This document shows positions 26,260-36,949 of a DNA stretch of 64,000 nt, piece by piece (within the stretch, counting starts at the first letter, position 1; each line of letters opens with the position of its first letter). The notes below the pieces were generated by a model that saw only the letters and a list, made by a program, of their open reading frames with translations, was not told the origin of the DNA and ran no database searches. Origin of the DNA: Acidobacteriota bacterium (lineage in GTDB: Bacteria > Acidobacteriota > Terriglobia > Terriglobales > Acidobacteriaceae); contig JAJZIJ010000011.1 of NCBI GenBank assembly GCA_021810625.1, positions 1 through 64,000 on the forward strand, written 5' to 3'. Both the position numbers and the translations under genes were made by a program.

Positions 26260-26856
26260 TTATGCGTGATCTTCTGTAGCCACTTTGCCGAGCGCCATGT
26301 GCTTCGGCTTGCCCGCCAGCGTGGATTCCGACGTTGCCGGAACCTCCCGGAGAGCGTCCAGAACGCGGCTGGTATGCTGGCCGCGCCGCATGGCCATGCG
26401 ACCAGTGCGGGCCATTTCTAAAATCTGGTAATCGCTTTCGACCAGCACCTGCACCAATCCTTCAATCTTACTCGCGCCGCCGGTAATTTCCAGCATCAGA
26501 GACTCCGGCGCCAGATCGACGATGCGCGCATGGAAGACTTTGGCCAGTTCAAACAGGTGTGCGCGCGTCTTGGGGCCAGCGGCAACTTTGACGATGGCCA
26601 GTTCGCGCACGACGGCGGAGTGACGACCGACATCGTCCACTTCCAGCACATTTTCCAGCTTGTAGAGCGAGGCCATGATGCGATGGGCGCGATCTACTGC
26701 GGCTTCGGCGACGATGGTCATGCGCGAGACGCCACTGCGTTCCGACTCGCCAACGGTCAGCGAGGTGATGTTGATGTTCAGACGCCGAAAGAGGGAGGCC
26801 ACGCGAGTCAAAACTCCGGGCTTGTTTTCTACCAGTGCGACAAAGGTGTGCAGCAT
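26260..26856 (-). CDS. ilvH: Acetolactate synthase regulatory subunit
   Basis: The small subunit that binds and activates IlvB and confers valine sensitivity. The 198-residue protein opens with an ACT domain ([26 protein letters not shown] in split form, [16 protein letters not shown]), followed by the C-terminal domain with LEITGG and GLVQVL. It has a 25-residue extension after the usual end near RMAMRRG. It lies 32 bp after ilvB and 28 bp before ilvC. Confidence 0.95.
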   Translation of the reverse strand: MLHTFVALVENKPGVLTRVASLFRRLNINITSLTVGESERSGVSRMTIVAEAAVDRAHRIMASLYKLENVLEVDDVGRHSAVVRELAIVKVAAGPKTRAHLFELAKVFHARIVDLAPESLMLEITGGASKIEGLVQVLVESDYQILEMARTGRMAMRRGQHTSRVLDALREVPATSESTLAGKPKHMALGKVATEDHA

Positions 26857-26888
26857 GGATGTGTCCTCTCTTGTTGTTGCTTGAAGCG

Positions 26889-28685
26889 TTAAACGTCGGA
26901 CGCGGTTTCCACCAGCGGATTGCGACGTTGATTGGTTTTAGGCGGATCGCTTTTCGGTCGGCGAATCATCTCATGCAGCGCGGCTCCGGCGGGTACCATC
27001 GGGTAGACGGAATCCTCCTGCTCCACGCGGAAGTCGATGAGGAATGCGCCATCATGTTTGCGCGCAGACTCAATGGCGGCCACGCCTTCAGGGCGTTTCC
27101 GCGCCGTGACCCCGGCGATGCTGTGCGCGTCGGCCAGTTTGACAAAGTCCGGGCTGAGCAGCGGCGTGCATTCGTAATTCTTGTCGTAGAAGCGCTCCTG
27201 CCACTGGCGCACCATGCCCAGATACCCGTTGTTGATGACGGCAATGTTGACCTTGATCTTTTCCTGCGCGATGGTGGCCAACTCTGGGCTGGTCATCTGG
27301 AATCCGCCGTCGCCGGCAATGACCCAGACTTCCTTGTCCGGGCAGGCAATCTTGGCTCCAATGGCCGCAGGCAGGGCGAAGCCCATCGTGCCCAGGCCGC
27401 CGGAGGTGATGAGTGTGCGCGGATGCTCATGCTTGTAATACTGCGCCTCCCACATTTGATGCTGGCCTACGTCGGTGGCGATGATGGCGTTGCCGCCCGT
27501 GGCGTGCCAGAGATCGTGCATGACATGCGCGGCGTAGAGATGACCATCGTCGGGAAGGTTCTGAATGTCGCGCACGGCGGCATCGCCCTTCATGGCGTCG
27601 ATGGATTGCAGCCATTCGCTGCTTTTGATTTTCGGTAGCGCTGGCAGCAAGACTTCCAACACTTCCTTCAGGTCGCCGATCAGCGCGACATCGACCGGAA
27701 CATTTTTTCCGATCTCTGAGGGGTCGATCTCGATGTGAATTTTTTTGGCTTGGAGCGCGTACGTCGCCAACGATCCGGTGACGCGATCATCAAAGCGCAT
27801 TCCGCAGGCAATCAGCAGGTCAGATTGCTGGATGGCCTGGTTGACCCAACTCTCGCCGTGCATCCCCATCATGCCCAGGTTCAGCGGATGCGAGGCAGGG
27901 AAGCCTCCGAGTCCGAGCAGCGTGCAAGCGACGGGAATCTGCATCCGTTCGGCGAGCGCGCGGACTTGCTCCATTGCATTCGATTGCAGAATGCCGTGTC
28001 CGGCCAGAATGACCGGGCGCTTGGCCGTGCGCAGCAGCTCGGCAGCATCGCGGATGGAGTTGGCATCAGCGCGCAGCATGGGATGCGGGCGATAGGCAGC
28101 GGGCGCGGCGGCGGCGAAATCGAAGATGGCGGAGGCCTGCTGCGCATTCTTGGTGATGTCAATGAGCACCGGGCCGGGACGACCGGATTTTGCGATGAGA
28201 AATGCCTCGCGAAGGGCGGGGGCAATGTCCTCAGCGCGATGAATCAGGTAGTTGTGTTTGGTGATGGGCAGCGTAATGCCCGTGATGTCCACTTCCTGAA
28301 ATGCGTCCGTGCCGAGCACCGCGCTGGAGACCTGTCCGGTGATGCAGACCATCGGAATGGAATCCATCATCGCGTTGGCAATGCCAGTGACCATGTTGGT
28401 TGCGCCGGGGCCGGAGGTGGACACAGCCACGCCGACGCGGCCTGAAGCGCGAGCGTAGCCATCGGCCATGTGGGCTGCTCCCTGTTCATGGCGCACCAGA
28501 ATGTGGCGGAGGGGAAATTTTCGCAGCGCATCGTAGGCGGGCAGAATTGCTCCGCCGGGATAGCCGAAGACATCGCGCACGCCCTCGCCGACCAATGTGG
28601 CCCATAGGGTTTCGGCGCCGGTCAGGCGCGTGGGATGGCTGTAAATCGCAAGGTCTGCATGATTCGCGTTGTCGGAGGTATTCAT
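26889..28685 (-). CDS. ilvB: Acetolactate synthase catalytic subunit
   Basis: ThDP-dependent condensation of two pyruvates, or of pyruvate with 2-oxobutanoate. The 598-residue protein has the usual three domains. The N-terminal PYR domain shows FGYPGGAILPAYDAL and the catalytic glutamate in RHEQGAAHMADGYARASG; an FAD-binding middle domain follows, and the C-terminal PP domain has GDGGFQMT..INNGYLGMVRQWQE, the ThDP-Mg motif. It is 15 bp after ilvD and upstream of its regulatory subunit ilvH. Confidence 0.97.
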   Translation of the reverse strand: MNTSDNANHADLAIYSHPTRLTGAETLWATLVGEGVRDVFGYPGGAILPAYDALRKFPLRHILVRHEQGAAHMADGYARASGRVGVAVSTSGPGATNMVTGIANAMMDSIPMVCITGQVSSAVLGTDAFQEVDITGITLPITKHNYLIHRAEDIAPALREAFLIAKSGRPGPVLIDITKNAQQASAIFDFAAAAPAAYRPHPMLRADANSIRDAAELLRTAKRPVILAGHGILQSNAMEQVRALAERMQIPVACTLLGLGGFPASHPLNLGMMGMHGESWVNQAIQQSDLLIACGMRFDDRVTGSLATYALQAKKIHIEIDPSEIGKNVPVDVALIGDLKEVLEVLLPALPKIKSSEWLQSIDAMKGDAAVRDIQNLPDDGHLYAAHVMHDLWHATGGNAIIATDVGQHQMWEAQYYKHEHPRTLITSGGLGTMGFALPAAIGAKIACPDKEVWVIAGDGGFQMTSPELATIAQEKIKVNIAVINNGYLGMVRQWQERFYDKNYECTPLLSPDFVKLADAHSIAGVTARKRPEGVAAIESARKHDGAFLIDFRVEQEDSVYPMVPAGAALHEMIRRPKSDPPKTNQRRNPLVETASDV

Positions 28686-28700
28686 GACAGGGGATCTCCG

Positions 28701-30413
28701 TCAGTTGGTGATGGCGCCGCGTGCCGCTGAGGACACACGGTCGGCATATTTACGAAAGACACCGCGCGTAAACTGCGGTGCAGGGGCTTGCCAGTTCTTC
28801 ATGCGGGCTGCAATTTCAGCATCGCTCAACTCGACGCGCAGCTCGCGCTTTGGAATATCAAAGACGATGATGTCGCCATCGCGCACAGCGGCAATCGGCC
28901 CGCCAAGCGCGGCTTCGGGAGAGACGTGTCCAGCCATCAGGCCGCGTGTTGCGCCGGAGAAGCGGCCATCGGTAAGCAGCGCGACGGTCTCGCTCAATTC
29001 CGGTATGCCCGCAATGGCTGCGGTGACGTGCAGCATCTCTCTCATGCCGGGGCCACCGCGTGGGCCTTCATAGCGAATCACCAATACATCATTGGGCAGA
29101 ATCTTTCCAGACTGCACGGCGGCAAAGCACGCTTCTTCGGTTTCAAAGACGCGGGCCGGGCCGCGATGCGTCAGACGCTCGTGCCCGGCAACTTTAATGA
29201 CGCAGCCTTCGGGGGTGAGATTGCCCTTGAGGATGACCAATCCTCCGGTCGCCTTCAGGGGTTTGTCGAGCGAGTGGATGACAACCTGACCGGGTTTTTC
29301 TTCTGCGAGCGCAGCCTCTTCGGCCAGCGTGCGGCCAGAGACATTCAGCGTGCTGCCATCAATTTTTTTGCCAGCAAGCAGACGCTGCGCCAGCAGTCGG
29401 CTGCCGCCAGCTTCCTGATAATCCGTGGCCACGTAGCGGCCACCGGGTTTCATGTCGCAGAGCAGAGGAGTTTGGCGGCTGATGCGATCGAAATCATCGA
29501 CAGAAAGTTCGATGCCTGCTTCATGGGCAATGGCGATCAGATGCAGCACGGCATTGGTTGATCCGCCGGAGGCGGCAACGCTGGCAATGGCGTTTTCAAG
29601 CGAGGCGCGGGTGATGATCTTTGAGGGGCGCAGATCGTTCTTTGCCATTTCGATGACAAGCGCGCCAGCAGCGCGTGAGGCCTTGCCTTTTTCTGGAGAA
29701 AGCGCGGGCACGCCGGTTAGTCCAATGGGCGAGATGCCAAGAAACTCGAAGGCCATCGCCATAGTGTTGGCCGTGAACTGTCCGCCGCAGGCTCCAGCGC
29801 CGGGACAGGCGTGGTCTTCCACGGCTTCCATCTCCTTGTCGTCGATTTTTCCGGCGGCATAGGAGCCTTGCGCTTCAAAGACATCTTGCACGGTAAGGTC
29901 TTTGCCGTGCAGATGGCCGGGCGCGATGGAGCCGCCGTAGAGCATCAGCGAAGGAATGTCGAGGCGCGCCAGCGCCATGACCGTGCCGGGCAGATTTTTA
30001 TCGCAGCCTGCGATGGCAATCAAGCCGTCGAAGAGATTGCCGCGCGCGACCAACTCGACTGAATCCGCAATCACTTCGCGGCTGATAAGCGAGGCTTTCA
30101 TTCCCTGGGTGCCCATCGTGATGCCGTCGGAGATGGTGATGGTGTTGAACTCCATCGGCGTGCCCCCCGCATCGCGGATGCCTTGCTTGACGGCCTCGGC
30201 GATGATGCGCAGATGGAAGTTGCACGGGCCAATCTCCGTCCAGGTGTTGGCAATGCCGATGATGGGCTTGGCCAGATCTTCGCGCGTAAAGCCAACGGCA
30301 TGGAGCATGGCTCGTGCCGCAGCGCGGCTGGAGCCTTCAGTGAGCGGAATGCTGTTGTGCTTCGGATTATGCGTGCCAGTACTCATCTTTATTTTCTTCT
30401 CCTGGTTGCTCAT
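28701..30413 (-). CDS. ilvD: Dihydroxy-acid dehydratase
   Basis: An Fe-S dehydratase converting 2,3-dihydroxy-3-methylvalerate or isovalerate to the 2-oxo acids. The 570-residue protein has the cluster-associated motifs GCDKNLPG and [16 protein letters not shown], plus [10 protein letters not shown] near the C-terminus. The start at 30413 overlaps the leuD stop by 4 bp (ATGA), which favours it over an internal ATG at 30386 (MSTGTHNPK). Confidence 0.96.
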   Translation of the reverse strand: MSNQEKKIKMSTGTHNPKHNSIPLTEGSSRAAARAMLHAVGFTREDLAKPIIGIANTWTEIGPCNFHLRIIAEAVKQGIRDAGGTPMEFNTITISDGITMGTQGMKASLISREVIADSVELVARGNLFDGLIAIAGCDKNLPGTVMALARLDIPSLMLYGGSIAPGHLHGKDLTVQDVFEAQGSYAAGKIDDKEMEAVEDHACPGAGACGGQFTANTMAMAFEFLGISPIGLTGVPALSPEKGKASRAAGALVIEMAKNDLRPSKIITRASLENAIASVAASGGSTNAVLHLIAIAHEAGIELSVDDFDRISRQTPLLCDMKPGGRYVATDYQEAGGSRLLAQRLLAGKKIDGSTLNVSGRTLAEEAALAEEKPGQVVIHSLDKPLKATGGLVILKGNLTPEGCVIKVAGHERLTHRGPARVFETEEACFAAVQSGKILPNDVLVIRYEGPRGGPGMREMLHVTAAIAGIPELSETVALLTDGRFSGATRGLMAGHVSPEAALGGPIAAVRDGDIIVFDIPKRELRVELSDAEIAARMKNWQAPAPQFTRGVFRKYADRVSSAARGAITN

Positions 30414-31060
30414 GCGCGCGCTCCCATTGTGGCTGTTGCGCTGGCGGATTGCGGACGCGGCGCAACCCAGAATTCCTGATCGTGCTGCTTCTCAAACCTG
30501 TCAAGCGCAGCGGCGTGACGCAGCGTCAGGCCAATGTCATCCAAACCTTCAAGCAGGCAGTAGCGGCGGAACTCGTCGATTTGGAAGTGCTGCTCGAAGC
30601 CTTGATCGTCGCGCACGGTCTGATCTTCCAGCGAGACGGTGAGCTTGTATCCCGGCTGCTGGGCGCGTTGCATCAACGTGGCGACGTGCTCGTCCGAGAG
30701 CACGACCAGCACGATGCCGTTTTTGCCAGCGTTGGAGAAAAAGATATCCGCGAAGGCTGGCGCGATGACGCAGCGAAAGCCAAAGTCGGAGAGCGCCCAA
30801 GCCGCGTGTTCCCGCGAGGAGCCACAGCCGAAGTTGCGTCCGGCCAGCAGAATCTGCGCGCCTTCATATTGCGGTTGGTTCAGGACGAAGGTTGCGTCCG
30901 GGGAACCATCGGCCTTGCGCCGCCAGTCGAAGAAGAGAAATTCTCCGTAGCCGGTGCGCTCAATGCGCTTTAGGAACTGCTTCGGAATGATCTGATCCGT
31001 ATCGACATTAACACGGTCGAGCGGGGCTGCCAGCGACGTAAGTGTGCGAAAGGGTTGCAT
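30410..31060 (-). CDS. leuD: 3-isopropylmalate dehydratase small subunit
   Basis: The swivelling small subunit of isopropylmalate isomerase. The 216-residue protein has [18 protein letters not shown] near the start, [15 protein letters not shown] and [14 protein letters not shown], all diagnostic of LeuD. It starts 2 bp after leuC, so subunits are made stoichiometrically, and ends overlapping ilvD. Confidence 0.96.
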   Translation of the reverse strand: MQPFRTLTSLAAPLDRVNVDTDQIIPKQFLKRIERTGYGEFLFFDWRRKADGSPDATFVLNQPQYEGAQILLAGRNFGCGSSREHAAWALSDFGFRCVIAPAFADIFFSNAGKNGIVLVVLSDEHVATLMQRAQQPGYKLTVSLEDQTVRDDQGFEQHFQIDEFRRYCLLEGLDDIGLTLRHAAALDRFEKQHDQEFWVAPRPQSASATATMGARA

Positions 31061-31062
31061 GG

Positions 31063-32502
31063 CTATTTGTGTGACTCCCGGTTGCGAAATTTCCAGTTGC
31101 GAACGTCGGTAAAATGTCCGGCGATGGCGGCGGCGGCGGCCATTGCTGGGCTGACAAGATGCGTGCGTCCGCCGCGACCCTGGCGGCCTTCAAAGTTGCG
31201 ATTGCTGGTGGAGGCGCAGCGCTCGCCCGGTTGCAGAATGTCCGGGTTCATGCCTAGGCACATGGAGCAGCCCGGCTCGCGCCATTCAAAACCCGCCTCG
31301 CGGAAAATGATATCCAGTCCTTCGCGCTCGGCCTCTTCTTTCACCAATTGCGATCCGGGAACCACCATCGCGTGGACGTGGGTGCTGACCTTGTACCCCG
31401 ACGCAACGCTGGCCGCCGCGCGCAGGTCTTCAATTCTTCCATTGGTGCAGGAGCCGATAAAGACGCGATCAACCGGAATCGCTTCGATCTGCGTGCCCGG
31501 TTTCAGATCCATATAGTTCAATGCCTGTTCACAGGCGCGACGATCGGTTTCCGTTGTCGAGGCAGCCGGATCGGGAATGCTGCCCGTAATCGGAAGCACC
31601 ATGCCTGGATTCGTCCCCCAAGAAACGTAGGGGGTCAATTCGCTGGCTGGAATGACCAGTTCACGATCAAACTTTGCGTCGGGGTCGGAGACAAGCTGGC
31701 TCCACGCGGAGACGGCCTGCTCCCACGCCTTGCCCTGGGGCGCGTTGGGGCGACCCTTCAGGTAGGCGAAGGTGGTGGCATCGGGCGCGATCATTCCGGC
31801 GCGCGCGCCCGCTTCGATGCTCATATTGCAGACGGTCATGCGGCCTTCCATCGACAGTGCGCGAATGGCGGAGCCAGCGTACTCGATCACATATCCGGTC
31901 GCGCCATCGGTGCCGATGCGTCCAATAATGCCGAGCGCAATATCCTTGGCGGTGACGGCAGGCGGCAGAGTGCCTTCGACTGAAATGCGGAAGGACTTGG
32001 CCCGCGATTGTTGCAGGCATTGCGTGGCCAGAGTGTGCTCAACTTCGCTGGTGCCGATGCCGAAGGCCAACGCGCCGAAGGCTCCGTGCGTGCTGGTATG
32101 GCTGTCGCCGCAGACGATGGTCATGCCCGGTTTGGTAAATCCCTGCTCCGGCCCGATGACGTGGACGATGCCCTGTTTGGGCGATTGCACGTCGTACATC
32201 TCAATGCCGAATTCCTTGCAGTTGTGGCGCAGCGTTTCAATCTGCTTGGCGGCGATGGCATCGACAATCACCAGCCGATCCTGAACATTGCTGGTGGGAA
32301 CGTTGTGATCCACGGTAGCCAGGCAGCGGTCGGGACGGCGAACCTTGCGGCCCGTCAGTCGCAGACCCTCGAATGCCTGCGGCGAAGTGACTTCGTGCAG
32401 CAGATGCAGGTCAACGTAGAGCAGCGCTGGCTCGCCCGCAGGCTCGGCCACCAGATGCGCGTCCCATATTTTCTCGAAGAGTGTTTTTGCTTTTGTGGCC
32501 AT
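31063..32502 (-). CDS. leuC: 3-isopropylmalate dehydratase large subunit
   Basis: The 4Fe-4S subunit of isopropylmalate isomerase in leucine synthesis. The 479-residue protein has [32 protein letters not shown], the cluster cysteines in [13 protein letters not shown] and [12 protein letters not shown], and [21 protein letters not shown] near its end. I start it at 32502 (MATKAK); an adjacent ATG at 32505 is equally placed. The much longer open frame reaching 32697 runs over the end of leuB and is not protein-like. Confidence 0.95.
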   Translation of the reverse strand: MATKAKTLFEKIWDAHLVAEPAGEPALLYVDLHLLHEVTSPQAFEGLRLTGRKVRRPDRCLATVDHNVPTSNVQDRLVIVDAIAAKQIETLRHNCKEFGIEMYDVQSPKQGIVHVIGPEQGFTKPGMTIVCGDSHTSTHGAFGALAFGIGTSEVEHTLATQCLQQSRAKSFRISVEGTLPPAVTAKDIALGIIGRIGTDGATGYVIEYAGSAIRALSMEGRMTVCNMSIEAGARAGMIAPDATTFAYLKGRPNAPQGKAWEQAVSAWSQLVSDPDAKFDRELVIPASELTPYVSWGTNPGMVLPITGSIPDPAASTTETDRRACEQALNYMDLKPGTQIEAIPVDRVFIGSCTNGRIEDLRAAASVASGYKVSTHVHAMVVPGSQLVKEEAEREGLDIIFREAGFEWREPGCSMCLGMNPDILQPGERCASTSNRNFEGRQGRGGRTHLVSPAMAAAAAIAGHFTDVRNWKFRNRESHK

Positions 32503-32569
32503 CATTTTCCATTTCTTCTGTTGTCTAAAAAACTTTGTTGTTACAAAAAACCACTCTGTTGCAAAAGAT

Positions 32570-33691
32570 TTATACCGCGTGCAGCGCCTGCTTGCGGTTG
32601 AAGATTTCATGCAGTGCGGCAAAGACCAGCTTGCCCATCTCCTGCGTGCTGACGATGTGCTGGCCCGATTGCTGTCCAGGCTGGCCGCTGCGGGCAATGT
32701 CCGTTGTGCGATGTCCCTGGCTGAGCACGTTGTTGACGGCGCTTTCCACGGCCAGCGCGTCCTGCTCCAACCCAGCGGAATGGCGCAGCAGCATGGCTGC
32801 GGTCAGAATGGCTCCCAGAGGATTGGCCTTGCCGGTGCCCGCGATATCAGGAGCCGATCCGTGGACTGGCTCATACAGATTGACCTTGCCGCCGACGGTG
32901 GCCGAAGGCAACATGCCCAGCGAGCCGGTAATGACGGCAGCTTCGTCCGTAAGAATGTCGCCGAAGAGATTTTCGGCCAGCACAACGTCGAAGTTGCGCG
33001 GAGTGTTCATCAGGTGCATGGCGCAGGCATCCACATATTGGTGCTCCAGCGTCACGTCGGGATACTCGGCGGCCACTTCAGTGACGGCGGCGCGCCAGAG
33101 CTGCGAGACCTCGAGCACATTAGCCTTGTCCACGGAGGTAACTTTTTTGCGACGCTTGCGGGCCTGCTCAAATGCAATGCGGGCCACGCGCAGTACCTCT
33201 TCGCGGGTGTAATACATGGTGTTCAAGGCCACGCCCGTGTCCTTGTTCCAGGAGCGCGGCGAACCAAAATAGAGGCCGCTGAGCAGTTCGCGGACGAAGA
33301 GAATGTTCGCGCCTTCGGTGACCTCTGGCCGCAGTGGGGAGTTGCCAGCCAGCGCCGGATACGCAATCGACGGACGCAGATTGGCGAATCCGCCGAGCGC
33401 CTGCCGCAATTGCAGCAGGCCAGCTTCTGGACGCTGACTTGGGGGCAGGGAATTGAACTCATTGCCGCCGACCGCGCCCAGCAGTACGGCATCGCCTGCC
33501 AGCGCCGCATCGAGCGTCGCCGCTGGTAGCGGGGAGCCATGCTGCCGAATTGCCACGCCGCCAATGGGCATGTCGGTATATGTAAATTGGTGGCCGTTCA
33601 ACTCCGCCACGGCGCGGAGAATGCTGACTGCCTCGCGTGTGACCTCTGGCCCGATGCCGTCGCCTGCGACTACTGTGATCTTCAATTGCAT
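32570..33691 (-). CDS. leuB: 3-isopropylmalate dehydrogenase
   Basis: NAD-dependent oxidative decarboxylation of 3-isopropylmalate. The 373-residue protein has [16 protein letters not shown] at the N-terminus, LLGAVGG, the substrate-binding arginines in [10 protein letters not shown] and [11 protein letters not shown], and the metal/NAD-binding [18 protein letters not shown]. It lies 65 bp after leuA and 67 bp before leuC, without an internal promoter that I can see. Confidence 0.96.
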   Translation of the reverse strand: MQLKITVVAGDGIGPEVTREAVSILRAVAELNGHQFTYTDMPIGGVAIRQHGSPLPAATLDAALAGDAVLLGAVGGNEFNSLPPSQRPEAGLLQLRQALGGFANLRPSIAYPALAGNSPLRPEVTEGANILFVRELLSGLYFGSPRSWNKDTGVALNTMYYTREEVLRVARIAFEQARKRRKKVTSVDKANVLEVSQLWRAAVTEVAAEYPDVTLEHQYVDACAMHLMNTPRNFDVVLAENLFGDILTDEAAVITGSLGMLPSATVGGKVNLYEPVHGSAPDIAGTGKANPLGAILTAAMLLRHSAGLEQDALAVESAVNNVLSQGHRTTDIARSGQPGQQSGQHIVSTQEMGKLVFAALHEIFNRKQALHAV

Positions 33692-33756
33692 AAAAAACCT
33701 CGTTGGGTTGCCAGGAAAAGTTTTGCGGCTACATTCTCCAGCCGCCAGGGAACGAC

Positions 33757-34935
33757 CTAGGGTTTCTGCGTTGGAACCGGGGCCGATGCCTCCGATAGCA
33801 GCGCAAGTAAATCCTGGTCATAGACCGACTTTTTTCTGTCGGCAAGATGAATAAACCTCTGGTACACGATCTCCAAATTCTCACTATCCAGGGGATGTCC
33901 TAATTCGCTCAAGCGATGGGCCAGCGCGTGTCGCCCTGAATGCTTGCCCAGAACCATGCGATTGTTGGGCACGCCGACGGCGGCGGGCGTGATGATCTCG
34001 TAGCACAGCGGGTTGGACAACATGCCGTGCTGGTGGATGCCCGCCTCATGCGCAAAGGCATTGCTGCCCACGATGGCTTTATTCGGAGACGGCCCATAGC
34101 TGATGATTTGGCTCAGCAATTGGCTGGTGGGAAAAAGCTGATCCAGTACCAATCCATGCGTATAGGGGAGTTTGTCGTTGCGCACATGCATGGCGGCGGC
34201 GATCTCTTCCAGCGCCGCGTTGCCTGCGCGTTCGCCGATGCCGTTGATGGTGCATTCCACCTGACGCGCTCCCGCTTCAATGGCGGCCAGCGTGTTGGCA
34301 ACTGCCAGGCCAAGATCATTATGGCAATGGCAGGAGAGCGTGACCTTCTCCATGCCGGGTACTCGTTGTCGCAGCAGACGAAACAACGCAGCATACTCCT
34401 GTGGAATGGTGTAGCCAACGGTGTCGGGAAGGTTGATGATCGTGGCTCCCGCCTCGACGGCCACGGAGACGATCTTGCAGAGGAAATCTGGGTCGGTGCG
34501 CGTGGAATCCTCCGGGGAAAACTCCACAGTGTGGACGTACTGGCAGGCCAGCCGAACCGAAGCGTCGGCCTGTTCGAGCGCCTGTTCGCGGGTGATCTTC
34601 AACTTATATTGCAGGTGAATGTCCGAGCTGGCGAGAAAGATGTGGATGCGAGATCTTCCGGCATCTTCCAAGGCTCGCGCCGCAGTTTCGATATCTTCCC
34701 GCTTGGCGCGCGCCAGACTGGCAATCTGCGGGCCGCGCACCTCGGTGGCAATCAACTGCACGGCATCAAAGTCGCCCTCGGAGGCGACGGCAAAGCCAGC
34801 CTCCAGCACATCAACGCCCAAAGTCTCCAGTTGCCGGGCCATGCGCAGCTTTTCCGCCGTGTGCATGCTGCAGCCCGGCGATTGCTCTCCATCGCGCAGC
34901 GTCGTATCAAAAAATTGGATGCGTTCCTGGCCCAT
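33757..34935 (-). CDS. leuA: 2-isopropylmalate synthase lacking the regulatory domain
   Basis: Claisen condensation of acetyl-CoA and 2-oxoisovalerate, the committed leucine step. The 392-residue protein has the complete TIM-barrel ([14 protein letters not shown] at 8-21, the metal ligands in [19 protein letters not shown]) and the linker subdomain ([20 protein letters not shown]). It stops at about residue 390, where typical enzymes of about 510-520 residues continue with the leucine-binding regulatory domain. The 65-bp gap to leuB leaves no room for the missing part. It is therefore expected to lack classical leucine feedback. A related homocitrate or citramalate synthase is possible but unlikely at the head of leuBCD. 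The ATG at 34935 follows AGGAAG. Confidence 0.93.
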   Translation of the reverse strand: MGQERIQFFDTTLRDGEQSPGCSMHTAEKLRMARQLETLGVDVLEAGFAVASEGDFDAVQLIATEVRGPQIASLARAKREDIETAARALEDAGRSRIHIFLASSDIHLQYKLKITREQALEQADASVRLACQYVHTVEFSPEDSTRTDPDFLCKIVSVAVEAGATIINLPDTVGYTIPQEYAALFRLLRQRVPGMEKVTLSCHCHNDLGLAVANTLAAIEAGARQVECTINGIGERAGNAALEEIAAAMHVRNDKLPYTHGLVLDQLFPTSQLLSQIISYGPSPNKAIVGSNAFAHEAGIHQHGMLSNPLCYEIITPAAVGVPNNRMVLGKHSGRHALAHRLSELGHPLDSENLEIVYQRFIHLADRKKSVYDQDLLALLSEASAPVPTQKP

Positions 34936-35006
34936 TCAATCTTCCTGTATTGCTTTCTTCTTCAAGGATTACGTGCCGTGTCGGTGACGACTTCTTTTTA
35001 AATTTA

Positions 35007-35025
35007 CCATAAGGATGCCTTATGG
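35007..35025. promoter_or_regulatory. LysR-type operator between leuA and lysR
   Basis: CCATAAGG-ATG-CCTTATGG is a perfect 8-bp inverted repeat that contains ATAAG-N5-CTTAT, the T-N11-A pattern of LysR-family sites. It lies 72 bp upstream of leuA and 69 bp upstream of lysR. A second palindrome, TTAT-CAT-ATAA, is at 35051-35061, and a half-site GCCTTATGG overlaps the lysR start codon (35089-35097). This arrangement suits activation of the leu-ilv operon and autorepression. Confidence 0.75.
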
Positions 35026-35093
35026 GATGCCATTTTGTTATTAGAATAAGTTATCATATAAGGTGTATTTTCTGGTGGGAAAGGCAATGCCTT

Positions 35094-36017
35094 ATGGACA
35101 TGTTTCAACTGGAAACATTTCTTGCTGTGGCCGAGGAGCGCAGCTTCTCCCGCGCCGCAGTTCGACTGCATCGCACGCAGCCTGCGGTGAGCCAGGTGAT
35201 TCGCAAGCTGGAAGAGGAACTTGGCGAGGTGGTCTTCGACCGCGCCTCGCGGGATGCGACCCTGACTTCCGCCGGGGAGGTGCTGCGCGACTATGCGCAG
35301 AAGCTGCTAAATCTGCGCGGCGAGGCCACAGGCGCGCTGGCCGAGTTGCGCTCGCTGCATCGGGGCAAATTGAATCTGGCCGCCAACGAGTACACCTGCC
35401 TATATCTGTTGCCCGTGGTGGATGCCTTCTGCCGGCTTTCGCCGCAGATCAAGGTGACAGTGCAGCGCTCGCTGGCCAGCCGCATGGCCGATGAGGTGTT
35501 GTCGCACGCGGTGGAGTGTGGGATTGTCTCGTATCGTCCCGACGATCCGCAGGTGCGATCCATCGTGGTGTATCGCGATGAACTGGTGTTCACCATGCAT
35601 CCAAAGCATCCGCTGGCCAAAGCGCAGGAGATTTCCATTCACCAGCTTGGCGCGGAGAATTTTGTGGCGCATCATATCTCGTCTCCGCTGCGGCAGAAGG
35701 TGTTGCAGGCCTTTCGTCGTCACCGCACGCCGTTGAACATGGGCGTGGAGCTGCCCAGTCTGGAGGCGGTCAAACGCTTTGTGGCGATGGGCAATGGCGT
35801 GGCGCTGTTGCCGGGTTTGTCGGTGGAGCGCGAACTCCAAAGCGGCGAGCTGGTGCAGGTTCGCGTGCCAGAGTTGCAATTTGAACGGCGATTGCGGCTG
35901 GTGCATCGCAGGCACGCCAATCTCTCCCACGCGGCGCTGGCGTTTTTGAAGGTGGTGGAGTCGATGGCCACGCAGCATGGAGACCCCTTTTATTTTCAAC
36001 CGGAACGCGGCGCTTAA
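35094..36017 (+). CDS. LysR-family regulator of the leu-ilv operon
   Basis: A 307-residue transcription regulator. The winged helix-turn-helix covers residues about 1-60 (METFLAVAEERSFSRAA-type sequence, RTQPAVSQVIRKLEEELG), followed by the periplasmic-binding-protein-like co-inducer domain. I start it at 35094; the frame from 35022 would place the operator inside the gene. It is divergent from leuA and shares a 158-bp promoter region containing a clear LysR-type palindrome, so it probably senses an intermediate or product of branched-chain synthesis. The ligand is not readable from the sequence. Its last 90 bp have a decayed copy at 36709-36798. Confidence 0.9.
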   Translation: MDMFQLETFLAVAEERSFSRAAVRLHRTQPAVSQVIRKLEEELGEVVFDRASRDATLTSAGEVLRDYAQKLLNLRGEATGALAELRSLHRGKLNLAANEYTCLYLLPVVDAFCRLSPQIKVTVQRSLASRMADEVLSHAVECGIVSYRPDDPQVRSIVVYRDELVFTMHPKHPLAKAQEISIHQLGAENFVAHHISSPLRQKVLQAFRRHRTPLNMGVELPSLEAVKRFVAMGNGVALLPGLSVERELQSGELVQVRVPELQFERRLRLVHRRHANLSHAALAFLKVVESMATQHGDPFYFQPERGA

Positions 36018-36191
36018 CGCTTCCACGCAAGAGCGAAATCCTTGCGATGGCAGGAGGAAACGTTGGCGCAAGCGCCAGTTTTCTGGAGCTTCGCTGCAAC
36101 TTCCATTGTGGGGAATCCGTCTAGGTCTCTGGGTGCCGAAGGTGCGCTGGAAACAGCAGAACCCAGCCCCACAAAGGAGATTGCAACCGCC

Positions 36192-36695
36192 ATGAACCGA
36201 TCTGTTTGCAGCACAACCATTCGCACAATTCCCTGGGGCAAGCTGTCCCTTGCCCTTGCCTTGTTCCTGCTACTTTCCCCCGGATTGCGCGCGCAAAATG
36301 CGCCTCTGCCCTCCGCACAAAATGTTCCCACGAATGACGCGCCGATGATGGGTGCGCCGATGCACCCCCACCACATGAATCCACATAAACAGTTGGAGCG
36401 CCTGACGAAGATGCTCAATTTAAGTCCTGATCAGCAGAAGCAGATTTTACCGATCCTGCGGGAGCGGGATTGGCAGATGCAGAAGATGATGCACAAGCAG
36501 AAAGAATTCAAATGGAAAATGGAAGCGGTGTTAACCGACGCCCAGAAACAGCAGTTTGATGCGATGTTGGCCGCACGCCGCAAGCGTATGCGGGAACACT
36601 GGCAGCAGATGCAGCAGCAGGAGGGCGCGTCTCCAGCGAATGGAGCACAGCCGAGTTCCCCTGCCAGTAATGGAAGCCAGCCTCCCGCGCAGTAA
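36192..36695 (+). CDS. Spy/CpxP-like periplasmic protein, copy 1
   Basis: A 167-residue exported protein with a signal peptide (hydrophobic about 17-34, cleavage near LRAQ). The mature part is His/Met-rich near its start (PMMGAPMHPHHMNPH), then mostly helical and charged, with an LTxxQ-type motif in LNLSPDQQKQILPIL and VLTDAQKQQFDAML, as in Spy/CpxP envelope chaperones and metal-responsive relatives. It ends in a Ser/Pro/Gln tail. The ATG at 36192 follows AAAGGAGATTG. A homologous gene at 36950 shares LSP-x-x-Q, DAQKxQFDAMLA and the SPANG tail. Confidence 0.75.
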   Translation: MNRSVCSTTIRTIPWGKLSLALALFLLLSPGLRAQNAPLPSAQNVPTNDAPMMGAPMHPHHMNPHKQLERLTKMLNLSPDQQKQILPILRERDWQMQKMMHKQKEFKWKMEAVLTDAQKQQFDAMLAARRKRMREHWQQMQQQEGASPANGAQPSSPASNGSQPPAQ

Positions 36696-36708
36696 TCGTG
36701 TAGTAACC

Positions 36709-36798
36709 GTGCAGATGGGCGTGCCGAAGATGCGGTTGGAACGGCGATCACGGCTGGCGCATCGTCGGCACGCTATCTTTTTTCATGCAGCGCTGGCG
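36709..36798 (+). pseudogene. Decayed copy of the lysR 3' end
   Basis: This 90-bp stretch aligns without gaps to 35853-35942, in the last part of lysR; ACGGCGAT, CGGCTGG, GCATCG and GCGCTGGCG are shared, among others. In frame it reads VPKMRLERRSRLAHRRHA against VPELQFERRLRLVHRRHA in LysR. It lies between the two Spy-like genes in the same relative place that the real lysR end holds before copy 1. It is the footprint of a tandem duplication and is not expected to be functional. Confidence 0.85.
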
Positions 36799-36949
36799 GC
36801 GGGATCGGAAGCTCCGGCAAGGACAACAAAGCGGCGATACAGGAGAGAAACCCTTGCCGCCCTTGCAACGTCTTACACATTGTAGGACTGCTTGAGGATG
36901 ATCTGTTGGCAGAGCATCCAGCTACACGAAGAAGGAGATTGTAATCGTT

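Noticed and set aside
32503-32697. Upstream extension of leuC over the end of leuB
   Set aside because: It translates leuB sequence in another frame; LeuC proper starts at MATKAK.
36556-36885. 109-codon open frame between the Spy-like genes
   Set aside because: It begins inside Spy copy 1 and its recognisable part is the decayed lysR end.
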